Below are positions 44,145 to 53,845 of a stretch of 64,000 nt of DNA, piece by piece. Below the pieces are notes generated by a model. The model was not told the origin of the DNA. It did no database searches and saw only the letters and a list, made by a program, of their open reading frames with translations. The stretch's first letter is position 1; each line of letters begins with the position of its first letter. The DNA is from Oryzibacter oryziterrae (GTDB lineage: Bacteria; Pseudomonadota; Alphaproteobacteria; Rhizobiales; Pleomorphomonadaceae). The DNA lies in contig NZ_JAKJIC010000002.1 in assembly GCF_021864535.1 (NCBI RefSeq), positions 310,001-374,000 of the forward strand. The letters are read 5' to 3'. The position numbers were made by a program, and so were the translations under genes.

Positions 44145-45869
44145 ATGCGTATCACCATTAAGTTGAAACTTGCGATGGCCTTCGGCCTGATCATCGCTCT
44201 GTGCGGCGCCATGGCAGCGCTCGCGATCATCAATCTCTCGTCCTTGAATGATGCCGTTTCCAACATGGTGAACGGCCCGACGGCCGATCTTCAGAATGTC
44301 CGGATGCTCAGCGCCGGCGTCTATGACGGCATTCGCAACGAAAAGAATGCGATCCTGACCACCGATTTCAAGGCGACGCAGGGCTTCGTCGACAATGTCG
44401 CCAAGGCGAGCGAGGTTGTCGCCAAATACTCAGCCGCTCTGGCGGCGTCCGCGGATGCGGAGACGCGGGCGGACATGGAGAAGTTCATCGTCCTGAAGGA
44501 TCAGATGGGCGACTTGCGCAAGCAGATCCTCGATCTGGCGCTGGAGAACACGCCGGAAGCCCAGGCCAAGGCCGCGGCGATGAGCATGACCCAGGGGCGT
44601 GCGATCGTCGTCCAGGAGCTGGAGGTGCTCGACCAGGTGGCGGCGCGAATCGACGCCAACCTCAAGCAGACCGATGACGACACGGATGCCCAGTATGCTG
44701 CGTCGCGCACCTTGCTGCTGGCCTGCATCGGGCTGATCACGCTCTTCGCCTTGGGCGTGGCCGTGATGATTTCGCTCAGCATCAGCCGCGGACTGCACAA
44801 TGTCTCGACCGTGATGGGGGCCGTTGCCGAGGGTGACCTCACCTGGAAGGCCGGCAAGCTGCCCAAGGACGAAATCGGCGACATGCTGGCCATCGTCAAT
44901 GCCATGGTCGAGCGCCTCCGCTCGGTGGTTGCCGATGCGCTGACCGCGTCCGACAACGTCTCTGCCGGCAGCCAGCAGCTGTCGTCGGCCTCCGAGCAGA
45001 TTGCCCAGGGCGCGACCGAGCAGGCCTCGTCGGCCGAGGAAGCCTCGTCCTCGATGGAAGAGATGGCCTCCAACATCAAGCAGAACGCCGACAACGCCGC
45101 CCAGACCGAGAAGATCGCCCGCCAGTCGGCCAAGGATGCCGAGCTTTCGGGTGACGCGGTGTCCCAGGCCGTCAAGGCCATGAGCACCATCGCCGAGAAG
45201 ATCGGCATCGTGCAGGAAATCGCCCGCCAGACCGACCTGCTCGCCCTGAATGCGGCGGTGGAAGCGGCGCGCGCCGGCGAACATGGCCGCGGCTTTGCGG
45301 TGGTGGCCTCTGAAGTGCGCAAGCTGGCCGAGCGCTCGCAGGCGGCTGCCGCCGAGATCTCCCAGATGTCGTCGGATACGGTGAAATCCGCCCAGCAGGC
45401 CGGCGAAATGCTGAACCGCCTGGTGCCGGACATCCGCAAGACCGCGGAACTGGTGTCGGAAATCTCGGCCGCCTGCCGCGAACAGGACATCGGCGCCTCG
45501 CAGATCAACCTGGCGATCCAGCAGCTCGACAAGGTGACGCAGCAGAATGCGGGCGCCTCCGAAGAGATGTCTGCGACGTCGGAAGAACTGGCCGCCCAGG
45601 CCGAGGAACTGCAGTCGTCGATCGCCTTCTTCAAGGTGGATACGGCCGGTGCCGCCAAGCCCGTCCAGGCCAAGCGTCAGCCGCAGCGCAGCTCCAAGCC
45701 GGCCCATCCGGTGGCGCACATGCCCAGCCATCCGGCGTCGTCCGGCAAGAAGCCCGCCGCCAAACGGCAGACGGTTGCCGCTCAGCAGGACGCGGTACGC
45801 GGCTTTGCCCTGGACATGTCCATGGGCGGTCCAGATGCCGATGACGCCGACTTCCGCGAAAGTGCATGA
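44145..45869 (+). CDS. Methyl-accepting chemotaxis protein 2
   Basis: A 574-aa receptor. The N-terminal MRITIKLKL and first membrane helix match receptor 1, but the periplasmic sensor is clearly different. A second membrane helix ([20 protein letters not shown]) and a shorter HAMP region (one HAMP-length segment fewer than receptor 1) lead to the near-identical signalling hairpin and the same tail ending [11 protein letters not shown]. The ATG at 44,145 is chosen because it aligns with receptor 1; a frame extension of 22 codons upstream lacks similarity. Confidence 0.95.
   Translation: MRITIKLKLAMAFGLIIALCGAMAALAIINLSSLNDAVSNMVNGPTADLQNVRMLSAGVYDGIRNEKNAILTTDFKATQGFVDNVAKASEVVAKYSAALAASADAETRADMEKFIVLKDQMGDLRKQILDLALENTPEAQAKAAAMSMTQGRAIVVQELEVLDQVAARIDANLKQTDDDTDAQYAASRTLLLACIGLITLFALGVAVMISLSISRGLHNVSTVMGAVAEGDLTWKAGKLPKDEIGDMLAIVNAMVERLRSVVADALTASDNVSAGSQQLSSASEQIAQGATEQASSAEEASSSMEEMASNIKQNADNAAQTEKIARQSAKDAELSGDAVSQAVKAMSTIAEKIGIVQEIARQTDLLALNAAVEAARAGEHGRGFAVVASEVRKLAERSQAAAAEISQMSSDTVKSAQQAGEMLNRLVPDIRKTAELVSEISAACREQDIGASQINLAIQQLDKVTQQNAGASEEMSATSEELAAQAEELQSSIAFFKVDTAGAAKPVQAKRQPQRSSKPAHPVAHMPSHPASSGKKPAAKRQTVAAQQDAVRGFALDMSMGGPDADDADFRESA
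44904..45869 (+). repeat. Long direct repeat, copy 2 (receptor signalling half)
   Basis: Partner of 41,565-42,524. Identity is highest from the [11 protein letters not shown] segment through the bundle; the tail carries a small insertion (SHPASSGKK region). It could mediate recombination that deletes the intervening cheW-cheR and one receptor half. Confidence 0.9.
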
Positions 45870-45932
45870 CGTTAAGGAAGATGCGGGATCTTAGCGATAG
45901 GATTCCGCATCGCCATTTGGAGCGCCGCGATC

Positions 45933-47051
45933 ATGGCCAAAAAGGTTCGCGTTCTCATCATCGATGACTCCGCCAGCGTTCGACAGACGCTGGCGGGTGT
46001 TCTCAGTCAGGACCCCGAGATTGAGGTGATCGGCGTCGCGTCCGATCCGTATGTCGCCGCCAACCGCCTCCGCGAGGATGTTCCTGACGTCATCACGCTC
46101 GACGTGGAAATGCCGCGCATGGACGGCATCACCTTCCTGCGCAAACTGATGTCGCAGCATCCCATCCCCGTCGTCATGTGCTCGTCGCTGACGGTGGAAG
46201 GGTCGGAAACGCTGCTGCAGGCTCTCGAAGCGGGCGCGGTGGACATCATCGTCAAGCCGAAGATCGGCGCCGCCGACCATCTGGCCGAACAGGCCATGAT
46301 GATCTGTGACACCGTCAAGAGCGCGGCCAAGGCCCGGGTTCGGGGCGCGCGGCGTCCTGCAGGCGCCGCCGTACCCGCTGCGGGCAACGCGGGGTCGCCC
46401 GCCCCCAAGCTGACCGCGGACGCCATGCTGCCGCCGGCGCGCCGTGCGGCCGAAGGTGTGGGGGCCATGGCCAAGACCACGGAGATCGTCGTGTCAGTCG
46501 GCGCGTCCACGGGTGGAACCGAGGCGCTCAAGGATTTCCTCGTCGCTCTGCCGGCCAATGCGCCGGGCATCGTCATCGTCCAGCATATGCCCGAGAGCTT
46601 TACCGCGGCCTTTGCCAAGCGCCTCAACGGTCTCTGCGAGGTCTCGGTCAAGGAGGCGGAAGATGGCGACCCGGTGCTGCGCGGCCACGTGCTGGTAGCC
46701 CCGGGCGGCAGGCATCTACTGCTGGAACGCACCGGCGCCCGCTACCATGTTTCCGTTCGCGACGGGCCACTGGTGTCGCGCCATCGACCGTCGGTCGACG
46801 TGTTGTTCCGCTCGACCGCCCGTGCGGCCGGTCCCAACGCTGTCGGTGTGATCATGACCGGCATGGGGGACGACGGCGCGCGCGGCATGCTGGAGATGAA
46901 GGAGGCCGGCGCCTACAACATCGCCCAGGATGAAGAGAGCTGCGTGGTGTTCGGCATGCCGAAGGAGGCCATAGCGCGCGGCGGCGTCGATCGCATCCTG
47001 CCGCTGGACGACATTGCCCGCGAAGTGATGTGGGCGCAGACCCGCCGATAA
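45933..47051 (+). CDS. cheB: CheB methylesterase/deamidase response regulator
   Basis: A 372-aa protein. The receiver domain has D11-D12 and phosphoacceptor D57 ([12 protein letters not shown]). After an Ala/Pro-rich linker the esterase domain shows the catalytic Ser192 ([11 protein letters not shown]), His218 (IVQHMPESF) and Asp in [12 protein letters not shown]. It removes methyl groups from receptors and can deamidate Gln, which fits the absence of cheD. It is the last gene of the operon and is followed by a strong terminator. Confidence 0.96.
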   Translation: MAKKVRVLIIDDSASVRQTLAGVLSQDPEIEVIGVASDPYVAANRLREDVPDVITLDVEMPRMDGITFLRKLMSQHPIPVVMCSSLTVEGSETLLQALEAGAVDIIVKPKIGAADHLAEQAMMICDTVKSAAKARVRGARRPAGAAVPAAGNAGSPAPKLTADAMLPPARRAAEGVGAMAKTTEIVVSVGASTGGTEALKDFLVALPANAPGIVIVQHMPESFTAAFAKRLNGLCEVSVKEAEDGDPVLRGHVLVAPGGRHLLLERTGARYHVSVRDGPLVSRHRPSVDVLFRSTARAAGPNAVGVIMTGMGDDGARGMLEMKEAGAYNIAQDEESCVVFGMPKEAIARGGVDRILPLDDIAREVMWAQTRR

Positions 47052-47469
47052 CGGCAGGAACTGCAACGCAATCCGACAAGGCAAAGGCCGGCGTAGCGCG
47101 CGTTACGCCGGCCTTTCCTTTGCGGCAGCCAGGCGATCGTGCGAAGGGCAACATGCGTTGACCATAGTGACCCGCGAAACGTTCGACCGGGAACCTGCGC
47201 TTTCATGCCTTGGCGGGCGGCTGTCGGAAGTGGACGGGAGTTTTGGGTGAAAACTCGGGATCTTGGCATTCGAAACGAAAATATTACTTTTATTTTTACG
47301 AATACAGTTCACTGCCGGGAGATGATGAACGGGACTTCTGGTACTTATACGAATATTGTATTGTGCCTTCTGGATGTCGATTTTTATGATAGACTGCAGT
47401 TCAAGGTGAAGACTTGAAGTTTGTCCGCGGCCAAGCCACTGAAGAGCGCAACAGCTGGTCGCAGATCCG
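47052..47469. other. 418-bp region after the chemosensory operon
   Basis: Holds the operon terminator at its left end and an AT-rich part at about 47,270-47,400. No gene is convincing on either strand. Confidence 0.4.
47083..47116 (+). terminator. Rho-independent terminator after cheB
   Basis: A 13-base perfect stem (AAAGGCCGGCGTA / TACGCCGGCCTTT) with an 8-base loop, 31 bases after the cheB stop, ending in a short T/C-rich run. The A/T ends of the stem make it potentially functional in both directions. Confidence 0.85.
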
Positions 47470-48006
47470 GTGAACGAAGCGCAGATTGATCAAGGGGCCG
47501 TAATCGTGCTCGCGCCAGTGCCTCATCCTGTGTCCCACATCACGACCGGTTCGACAGGTCGGGAGCCCCACGGGCACGGCCAACATGCGCCGTCGCACAA
47601 GCGCCACGTCAATGCCTTTCATGACACTCGGTCGATCCTGATCATCACCGGTACAGCCGTCGCCCTGGCCTTGCTCACCGGTCTGATCTGGCACTTTTCG
47701 CGGCCTCTGGACATCGAGCCGATCGCCTTTACCTCCGAACAAGGCCTGCCGCCCACGGCCGTCGGGCCGGCCGACTTGTCAAAGAAGGTGACCCACACCT
47801 ATTGGAAAGAGGGCTACGGCCTGTTCCATCACTATTACACCGACCCGCAGACGGGACGCATGATCGACGGCGGCACCGTGCGGGTGGAAGATCTTCTCAA
47901 GCAGGGCATCGAAGTGCCGGGCTATGAGGTTGTCCAGCCCAAGAAGGCGCCAGACGACGCGCTGGCCGCCCGCTTCAAGGCCATTCAGGACGAGTTGCGC
48001 CGCTAA
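47470..48006 (+). CDS. Hypothetical single-pass membrane protein
   Basis: About 178 aa from a GTG at 47,470. A His/Pro-rich N-terminal ~50 residues, one membrane helix (ILIITGTAVALALLTGLIW at ~57-75), then a ~100-residue extra-cytoplasmic domain with VTHTYWKEGYGLFHHYYTD and LLKQGIEVPGYEV. The start is uncertain: no clear ribosome site is visible and a downstream start is possible. I do not recognise the family. Ordinary codon use and the convergent ornithine cyclodeaminase gene suggest a real stand-alone gene. Confidence 0.65.
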   Translation: MNEAQIDQGAVIVLAPVPHPVSHITTGSTGREPHGHGQHAPSHKRHVNAFHDTRSILIITGTAVALALLTGLIWHFSRPLDIEPIAFTSEQGLPPTAVGPADLSKKVTHTYWKEGYGLFHHYYTDPQTGRMIDGGTVRVEDLLKQGIEVPGYEVVQPKKAPDDALAARFKAIQDELRR

Positions 48007-48040
48007 GGTGCGGGTCGCCCTGATCGGCCCTCTCCCGTCC

Positions 48041-49087
48041 TCAGCCCTTCGCCCGCTGCAGCATGCCGAAGAGATCGCGCGGCTCGTCCGGATCGGCGAG
48101 CAGGTCCAGCTCCTCGAAGAAGTTCGTGCCCGTCAGCTTGTCGCGCACATAGCGCAGCGCCGAGAAGTCCTCGACGGCAAAGCCCACGCTGTCGAACAGC
48201 GTGATGGCCCGGTCCGAGCTGCGCCCGCGGGTCTCGCCGGCGATCACCTGCCAGAGTTCCGTCACCGGATGGTCGGGCGCCAGCTGCTGGATCTCGCCCT
48301 CGATGCGCGTCTGCTCGGGATATTCGACGAAGATCTCCGAGCGCGTGAGGATGTCGCGATGCAGCTCCGTCTTGCCAGGGCAATCGCCGCCGACCGCGTT
48401 GATGTGCACGCCCGGACCGACCATGTTGTCGGTGAGGATGGTGGCGCATTGCTTGTCGGCGGTCACGGTGGTGATCACGTCGACGCCTTCAACTGCCTCT
48501 TCGGTCGAGCGGCAGGCCGTGAGGCGGAAGCCGAGCGGGGCGAGGTTGCGGACGCACTTCGCGGTGGCCACGGGGTCTATGTCATAGAGCCTGATATCTT
48601 CGATGCCGAGCAAGGCCCGGAAGGCCAGGGCCTGGAACTCCGACTGGGCGCCGTTGCCGATGATCGCCATGCGGCGCGCGCCCTTGGGGGCGAGATGCCG
48701 GGCCGCCATGGCCGAGGTGGCGGCGGTGCGCAGCGCGGTGAGCAGCGTCATTTCGGTGATCAGCATGGGGTAGCCGTTGCCCACATCGGCCAGCACGCCG
48801 AAGGCGGTGACTGTCTGCCGCCCCTCGCGCATGTTCTTGGGGTGGCCGTTGACATACTTGAAGCCGTAGAGCGTGCCGTCCGAAGTGGGCATCAGCTCGA
48901 TCACACCATCATGCGAATGGGAGGCGACACGCGGCTTCTTGTCGAAACTTGGCCAGCGGCGGAAGTCCTCCTCCACATAGGCGGCAAGTTCCGTGAGGAA
49001 GGTCTCGACGCCGATGTGGTGGACGAGCCGCATCATGTTGTCGACCGACACGAAGGGGACGATGGCAAGCGGGGACAGCGCGGTCAT
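48041..49087 (-). CDS. ocd: Ornithine cyclodeaminase
   Basis: A 348-aa enzyme of the ornithine cyclodeaminase/mu-crystallin family. It converts L-ornithine to L-proline and ammonia using bound NAD. The NAD-binding site is MAIIGNGAQSEFQALAF, and VHINAVGGDCPGKTEL contains the family's catalytic Asp region. IVPFVSVDNMMRLV at the N-terminus matches Agrobacterium-type enzymes, which is why the ATG at 49,087 is preferred to one five codons upstream. It follows the arginase gene by two bases, forming an arginine-to-proline route. Confidence 0.94.
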   Translation of the reverse strand: MTALSPLAIVPFVSVDNMMRLVHHIGVETFLTELAAYVEEDFRRWPSFDKKPRVASHSHDGVIELMPTSDGTLYGFKYVNGHPKNMREGRQTVTAFGVLADVGNGYPMLITEMTLLTALRTAATSAMAARHLAPKGARRMAIIGNGAQSEFQALAFRALLGIEDIRLYDIDPVATAKCVRNLAPLGFRLTACRSTEEAVEGVDVITTVTADKQCATILTDNMVGPGVHINAVGGDCPGKTELHRDILTRSEIFVEYPEQTRIEGEIQQLAPDHPVTELWQVIAGETRGRSSDRAITLFDSVGFAVEDFSALRYVRDKLTGTNFFEELDLLADPDEPRDLFGMLQRAKG

Positions 49088-49089
49088 GA

Positions 49090-50016
49090 TCAGGAGGCCC
49101 ATGCGGTTGTCGGGCGGTCCATGACGGACTTGCCCATGAGGCTGGAAAGCAGGTCGACCATCAGCATGGCGGTGCGGCCGCGCTCGTCGAGGAAGGGGTT
49201 GAGTTCCACGAGGTCGATCGAAGAGACGAGACCGCTGTCATGCAGCATTTCCATGGCCAGATGCGCCTCGCGGAACGTGGCGCCACCGGGCACCGTGGTG
49301 CCGACGGCCGGCGCGATCGAGGGATCGAGGAAGTCGACGTCGAGGCTGACATGCAGCAGGCCGTTCGCCGCCTTCACCCGGTCGATGAAGCGCTGCAGCA
49401 GCGGCGGAATGCCCTGTTCGTCGATGGCGCGCATGTCGTGAATGGTGACGCCGGCCTCGCGCAGGGCCGTCCGCTCCGCCGGATCGACCGAGCGGATGCC
49501 GAGCATGGCCACATTGGCGGGATCGACCACGGCGGGGAGGGCGGGGAAGGTGCTGCCGAAACCGGCTTGCCCGGTGAAATAGGCCACCGGCGTGCCGTGC
49601 AGATTGCCCGACGTGGTGCTCTCCAGCGTGTGGAAGTCGGTGTGTGCATCGAGCCAGAGCACGAACAGCGGGCGGCCAAGCTCCTGGGCTCGCCGCGCCA
49701 TGCCCGGCACCGTGCCGGCCGACAGCGAATGATCGCCGCCGAGGAACACCGGCATCGCCCCTTCGCTGGCCGCATAGGCAGCCTCCGCCAGCGCCTCGAT
49801 CCAGGCGATGGTCTCGGGCAGGCGCTTGAGGGCTCGGTTGCGATGGATGATGACGCGCGCGGGCCGCGGCCGCACGTCGCCGAAATCGGAGACGTCGTGA
49901 CCAAGCTCGGCCAGCGCTTCGGCGATCCCGGCGGTGCGATAGGCGCTCGGCCCCATCTCGCAGCCCTTGCGTCCCGCGCCATCCTGCACGCCGGCGCCCA
50001 GAAGATTGACCCGCAT
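49090..50016 (-). CDS. rocF: Arginase
   Basis: A 308-aa manganese ureohydrolase that cleaves arginine to ornithine and urea. The Mn ligands are visible in FLGGDHSLS (His), LWLDAHTDFHT (Asp-x-His-x-Asp) and VSLDVDFLDPS (Asp-x-Asp). The ATG at 50,014-50,016 is chosen from its GGAGGGG ribosome site. It is divergent from an Lrp regulator and directly upstream of ornithine cyclodeaminase, so arginine probably induces the pair. Confidence 0.95.
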   Translation of the reverse strand: MRVNLLGAGVQDGAGRKGCEMGPSAYRTAGIAEALAELGHDVSDFGDVRPRPARVIIHRNRALKRLPETIAWIEALAEAAYAASEGAMPVFLGGDHSLSAGTVPGMARRAQELGRPLFVLWLDAHTDFHTLESTTSGNLHGTPVAYFTGQAGFGSTFPALPAVVDPANVAMLGIRSVDPAERTALREAGVTIHDMRAIDEQGIPPLLQRFIDRVKAANGLLHVSLDVDFLDPSIAPAVGTTVPGGATFREAHLAMEMLHDSGLVSSIDLVELNPFLDERGRTAMLMVDLLSSLMGKSVMDRPTTAWAS

Positions 50017-50141
50017 CGATCCCCTCCGATCGGTTGAACAGGCGATCATTGAAGCGGATGGTACTGGCGAAGTGAACAGAGGAAATTGCCAAATCAGGAA
50101 ATCAAGCTTATCAAAATGGCAGAATATCTGAGCAGATTGAC

Positions 50142-50582
50142 ATGGACGCCCTCGACGAGAAACTGGTCACCCTCCTGCGCCACAATGGCCGCCGCTCGAT
50201 TTCCGATCTCGCCGTCGACCTCGGCGTCTCCCGCGCCACCGTGCGCTCCCGCATGGAGCGACTGGAATCATCGGGCGATATCCTCGGCTACACCGTGATC
50301 CTGAGGGGGGACGACATCGGCGCCATGCCGGTACGCGCCATGATGATGATCGAGATCGAGGGCCACGTGATCGACAAGGTGATCCGCCAGCTGGGCGGCT
50401 TTCCGGAAGTGGCGACCATCCACACCACCAACGGCCGCTGGGATCTGGTGGTGGAACTCGGCGCGCCGACACTCACCGACTTCGACACCGTGCTCCGCCG
50501 CATCCGCTTCCTGCCCGGCATCACCAACTCGGACACATCCATCCTGCTGACGACGCCGCGAACGACGCGCGCACGCCTGTGA
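50142..50582 (+). CDS. Lrp/AsnC-family regulator of arginine catabolism
   Basis: A 146-aa regulator with an N-terminal HTH (LVTLLRHNGRRSISDLAVDL, then GVSRATVRSRMERLE) and a RAM-type ligand domain (TTNGRWDLVVELG). It starts 125 bases from the divergent arginase gene, the arrangement seen for ArcR-type activators. Control of arginase/ornithine cyclodeaminase by arginine is the likely role, inferred from position. Confidence 0.92.
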   Translation: MDALDEKLVTLLRHNGRRSISDLAVDLGVSRATVRSRMERLESSGDILGYTVILRGDDIGAMPVRAMMMIEIEGHVIDKVIRQLGGFPEVATIHTTNGRWDLVVELGAPTLTDFDTVLRRIRFLPGITNSDTSILLTTPRTTRARL

Positions 50583-50706
50583 CCGGCACCGCCGGCGTCG
50601 CGGCCAACAACAAGCCCGGTTCCACCCCAATTTTCCCCTTTGCCGATCCCGCCACATCGGCTATAGGAACCCTTGTCCGTCAGCCTGATCGGCTGATTTG
50701 CTTTGC

Positions 50707-50783
50707 GCACCCGTAGCTCAGCTGGATAGAGTGTCGCCCTCCGAAGGCGAAGGTCGTGAGTTCGAATCTCGCCGGGTGCGCCA
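50707..50783 (+). tRNA. tRNA-Arg (anticodon CCG)
   Basis: Full cloverleaf of 77 bases including the encoded CCA. The acceptor arms GCACCCG and CGGGTGC pair, the D arm starts GCTCAGCTGGATAGAG, and the anticodon stem TCGCC/GGCGA closes a CTCCGAA loop with anticodon CCG. The T arm is GTGAG-TTCGAAT-CTCGC. It reads CGG codons. The 3' end is a possible integration site for the variable region that follows. Confidence 0.97.
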
Positions 50784-50875
50784 TATTCCGCCGATGTCCC
50801 TTTGTGATACGCGGTGGTCGTGTCGTTTTTCCCAAGTCCTTACCCTGAAGCAGTGCAATTTTTCGGGGTGCTCCT

Positions 50876-51748
50876 TCAGGATCCGGGCAGCCTGTAGAGT
50901 TGAACGACACCGGTGATGTTGTCCGCGCCATAACCTTCGTTGATAGCGCGCGCAAAGACGTTTCGCGCAGCTGAAGCCAGGGGCGTGCTTTCGTCCTTCT
51001 CAGCAATCGACAAAGCGTAGCCCAGATCCTTTTCGACGATCTCAATCGGAAACATCGCAGGAAATGCATTGAGAAGCATCGCCCCTGCGGCCGCTTTCGC
51101 TGCGGGGCTGCAGACGGGTGTGGCCGAAACGAGTTCGACCAAGCGCGCCGGATCGAAACCCCGATACCGCACGGCCTCGATCAGTTCGGCCAGCACCGCC
51201 ACCTGTATCCCGAACAGCGTGTTGACGGCGAGCTTGGCGGCGGCACCCGCGCCATTCGGCCCCGCATGGTGGACCGAGGCTCCCATGTGCAACAGGACCG
51301 CCTCCGCCCGCGACACCGCCTCGGTCGCTCCCCCAGCGAGGAAGATGAGCTGGCGGGCTTCGGCCTGGGGACGCGATCCGACGACGGGTGCGTCAAGGAA
51401 GATGGTGTTCCGCCTTCTGCACAGTTCGGCAAGCTCCTCGACCCAGTCCACACTCAGCGTCGAACACTCCACGGCGACGGTCCCTTCGCGCAAGCCGCCG
51501 AGCGCGCCGTCCTCTGCATCCAGCCAGACCTGACGCGACGCTATGTCATCTCGCAGCATGCTGAGGACGAACTCGCTGTCCGCGACGGCGGCGCGCGGCG
51601 TGCGGGCCACGTCCGCCCCCGCCTCGCGCAGCGCATCCGCCTTCTGCGGGTCACGGTTCCAGACCGTGAGGTCGTGTCCTGCCGCGATGAGATTGCGTGC
51701 CATACGGGTGCCCATGGCGCCAAGACCGAGAAAAGCGATTTTCGCCAT
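50876..51748 (-). CDS. NAD(P)-dependent beta-hydroxyacid dehydrogenase-like oxidoreductase
   Basis: A 290-aa protein of the 3-hydroxyisobutyrate/6-phosphogluconate dehydrogenase group. The N-terminal Rossmann motif is IAFLGLGAMGTRMARNLIAAGH, seen here as GLGAMG. The substrate segment FLDAPVVGSRPQAEARQL replaces the more usual DAPVSGG, and the catalytic Lys lies in GAGAAAKLAVNTLFG. The ATG at 51,746-51,748 overlaps the azoreductase stop (TGATG). Co-transcription with an azoreductase under LysR control suggests a role in reductive detoxification; the substrate is unknown. Confidence 0.88.
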   Translation of the reverse strand: MAKIAFLGLGAMGTRMARNLIAAGHDLTVWNRDPQKADALREAGADVARTPRAAVADSEFVLSMLRDDIASRQVWLDAEDGALGGLREGTVAVECSTLSVDWVEELAELCRRRNTIFLDAPVVGSRPQAEARQLIFLAGGATEAVSRAEAVLLHMGASVHHAGPNGAGAAAKLAVNTLFGIQVAVLAELIEAVRYRGFDPARLVELVSATPVCSPAAKAAAGAMLLNAFPAMFPIEIVEKDLGYALSIAEKDESTPLASAARNVFARAINEGYGADNITGVVQLYRLPGS

Positions 51749-52371
51749 CACACTACCTCCAGAAGGGAATCGATTGTGAGTTTCGCGGCGGCGACATTGG
51801 CTGCCAGCATCTCTTCGCCTGCGGTTGTGGCTTCGATCGCGACAAAAGCCACATCCTCGATACCGAGAAAGTTGAGGAGAAAGCGCAGATAGGGATCGAC
51901 GAAATTCGCCGCGCCGAACGGGCCGCCAGCCGCATAACCCGACGCGCCATAGGCGCAGACGACATAGGCCCGCTTCCCGGTCAGCAGCCCGGAGAAACTG
52001 GCGCCGTCATAGGAAAACGTGTGCCCGATCCGCACGATCTGGTCGATCCAGGCCTTCAGCGCCGAGGGAATGGAGAAATTGTACATGGGTGCGGTGAGGA
52101 TCAGAATCTCGGCCGAGCGCAACTCGTGAATGAGTTCATCGGAAAGGGCCGTTGCGTTGTACAGTTCGGCGGTCATCCGATCGGCCGGTGTGTAATAGCC
52201 GGTGATCGTCAGGTTGGAGATATGCGGGAGTGGCGCCGAGGCGAGATCGCGGCGGGCGATGCGCGGATCGGGCAGCGCTGCGACAAGCCTGGCTTCCAGG
52301 TGATCGCCGACGAGACGCGAGATGGAGCCGCTGTCGCGGGCGCTGGAATCGATGCGGAGGATCTTGGTCAT
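51748..52371 (-). CDS. azoR: FMN-dependent NADH:quinone/azo oxidoreductase (AzoR-like)
   Basis: A 207-aa flavodoxin-fold reductase. The FMN phosphate loop is [17 protein letters not shown], the flavin contact [20 protein letters not shown] is the AzoR signature, and [11 protein letters not shown] forms the third loop. AzoR enzymes reduce quinones and azo dyes by two electrons. It is divergent from a LysR regulator gene, which probably controls it in response to electrophiles. Confidence 0.93.
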   Translation of the reverse strand: MTKILRIDSSARDSGSISRLVGDHLEARLVAALPDPRIARRDLASAPLPHISNLTITGYYTPADRMTAELYNATALSDELIHELRSAEILILTAPMYNFSIPSALKAWIDQIVRIGHTFSYDGASFSGLLTGKRAYVVCAYGASGYAAGGPFGAANFVDPYLRFLLNFLGIEDVAFVAIEATTAGEEMLAANVAAAKLTIDSLLEVV

Positions 52372-52505
52372 TGGGGCGTCTCCTTCAAGATGAGATGAGA
52401 AGCGCGCCGCTCTGAAAAGCTGGTCCAGCTCGCGGGCGCCCTGTTGAACAACCCCAATCTGATCGCGATGCCGCCAACATTAAATGGCTTGATTGGAAGT
52501 ATACT

Positions 52506-52524
52506 GATGCTTATTTTACATCAA
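52506..52524. promoter_or_regulatory. LysR-type inverted repeat TGATG-N9-CATCA
   Basis: Perfect five-base arms in the divergent azoR/lysR gap, with the right arm ending at the first base of the LysR start codon. The location fits autoregulation. The spacing is near the classic T-N11-A pattern of LysR sites. Confidence 0.45.
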
Positions 52525-53438
52525 TGGATATGCGCCACGCCTCCCTCCTGATCGAAATTGCGCGATGCGGTTCTTTCGCAGAGGTCGCCCGCGATCGAGG
52601 GGTCGACCCCTCATGGGTGTCGCGGACGGTCGCTGCGATCGAGGAAGAGCTGGGTTTCCGGATATTCCAGCGGTCGACAAGGCGCGTCGCCCTGACCGAA
52701 GCCGGCGACGTTTATTTGCGGCAGGTTCAGTCCGCTATCGCTGCGCTCGATCGCGCCCGTGACGACGCCTTGTCTCTCACTCGCGGGCCGCTTGGCACAC
52801 TGAGGATGACCTCCACCGTCGCCTTTGGGCAGAAGGTCATCGTTCCATTGCTGCCGCGGTTCCGGCGGGAATTTCCGAACGTCGAGATCGAACTGGTCCT
52901 GAGCGACGTCAACCTTGACCTCGTATCCGAACGGATCGATCTGGCCATCCGTCTGGGGCCGGCGGTCTTCGGCGACGTCGTTGCCGCGAAGCTGCAGGAC
53001 ACGCGCTATCGGGTCTGCGCCAGTCCTGAGTACCTCAAACGGTATGGCCGGCCCCAGCACCCATCCGATCTCTCGCAACGCGATTGCCTGCGTTTTCTTT
53101 TGCCGGGATTTCGCAGTCTCTGGCTCTTTCGCGATCCGGATGGAGGGATCGAGAAGGTCGAGGTGAAGGGCGGCGTGATGGCATCAGGCGCGCTCGCGCT
53201 GCATGCCCTGACGCTTGCCGGAATGGGACCCGCCCTGTTGGCAAACTGGCTTGTGGATGACGACATTGCGGCGGGGCGTCTGGTCGATCTGTTTCCGGAC
53301 TGGCGCGTCACCGCAACCAGCTTCGAAACCGCGATCTGGATGCTCTATCCGAGCCGTTCATTCCTGCCGAAGAAGGTTCGGGCGATGATCGATTTCCTGA
53401 AGGCGGAGGCGACGTCCAACTGGCGGCAATGGACCTGA
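52524..53438 (+). CDS. LysR-family transcriptional regulator
   Basis: A 304-aa regulator. The N-terminal winged HTH is LIEIARCGSFAEVARDRGVD followed by PSWVSRTVAAIEEELGFRIF, with the family's TRRVALTEAG turn; the substrate-binding domain starts at ~90 (GTLRMTSTVAFG). It is divergent from azoR with a 152-base gap. It belongs to the group of LysR proteins that control quinone or azo reductases. Confidence 0.93.
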   Translation: MDMRHASLLIEIARCGSFAEVARDRGVDPSWVSRTVAAIEEELGFRIFQRSTRRVALTEAGDVYLRQVQSAIAALDRARDDALSLTRGPLGTLRMTSTVAFGQKVIVPLLPRFRREFPNVEIELVLSDVNLDLVSERIDLAIRLGPAVFGDVVAAKLQDTRYRVCASPEYLKRYGRPQHPSDLSQRDCLRFLLPGFRSLWLFRDPDGGIEKVEVKGGVMASGALALHALTLAGMGPALLANWLVDDDIAAGRLVDLFPDWRVTATSFETAIWMLYPSRSFLPKKVRAMIDFLKAEATSNWRQWT

Positions 53439-53845
53439 CCTTCTGGAGCAGCACAAGGTCAGCAGAAATGGCACTTTTGTGGCATTAGAGGGCTATGGTG
53501 TAGGCATAGTTCTCATCTTCGCCCGGCGCGGTGCGCCAAAAGCTCAAAGTCCTCGAGACATCAAGACAGGCCTGTTGAAAGGCTGCTCGCCGGGGTACTC
53601 ACCAACGCGATGAGAAACGATGAGACGCTTCGGCCCTGTTTGGGCTGGAGGGTTGGGTCCGGCTGCTCGGCTGCGTTGACAAAAGTCGGCATCCAGATCA
53701 TCGCGGCGGCGAGGTAGGGGAAGGCGCATTCGCCGGTGACCTTTCCAACAGGTAGGCACATCGGGGCAACACTCAGCATCATGCGCCGAGAAGCTGTGAT
53801 CAAGGAAGCCGCTGGCGCTAGCCGCTCGAGGGCCGGATCCTGCTC
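53439..53845. other. Non-coding, decayed region left of IS3 remnant
   Basis: About 400 bases without an intact gene. Reading frames here do not resemble proteins I know, and codon use looks degraded. It joins the LysR gene to an IS3 transposase end and is probably insertion-sequence debris. Confidence 0.4.
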
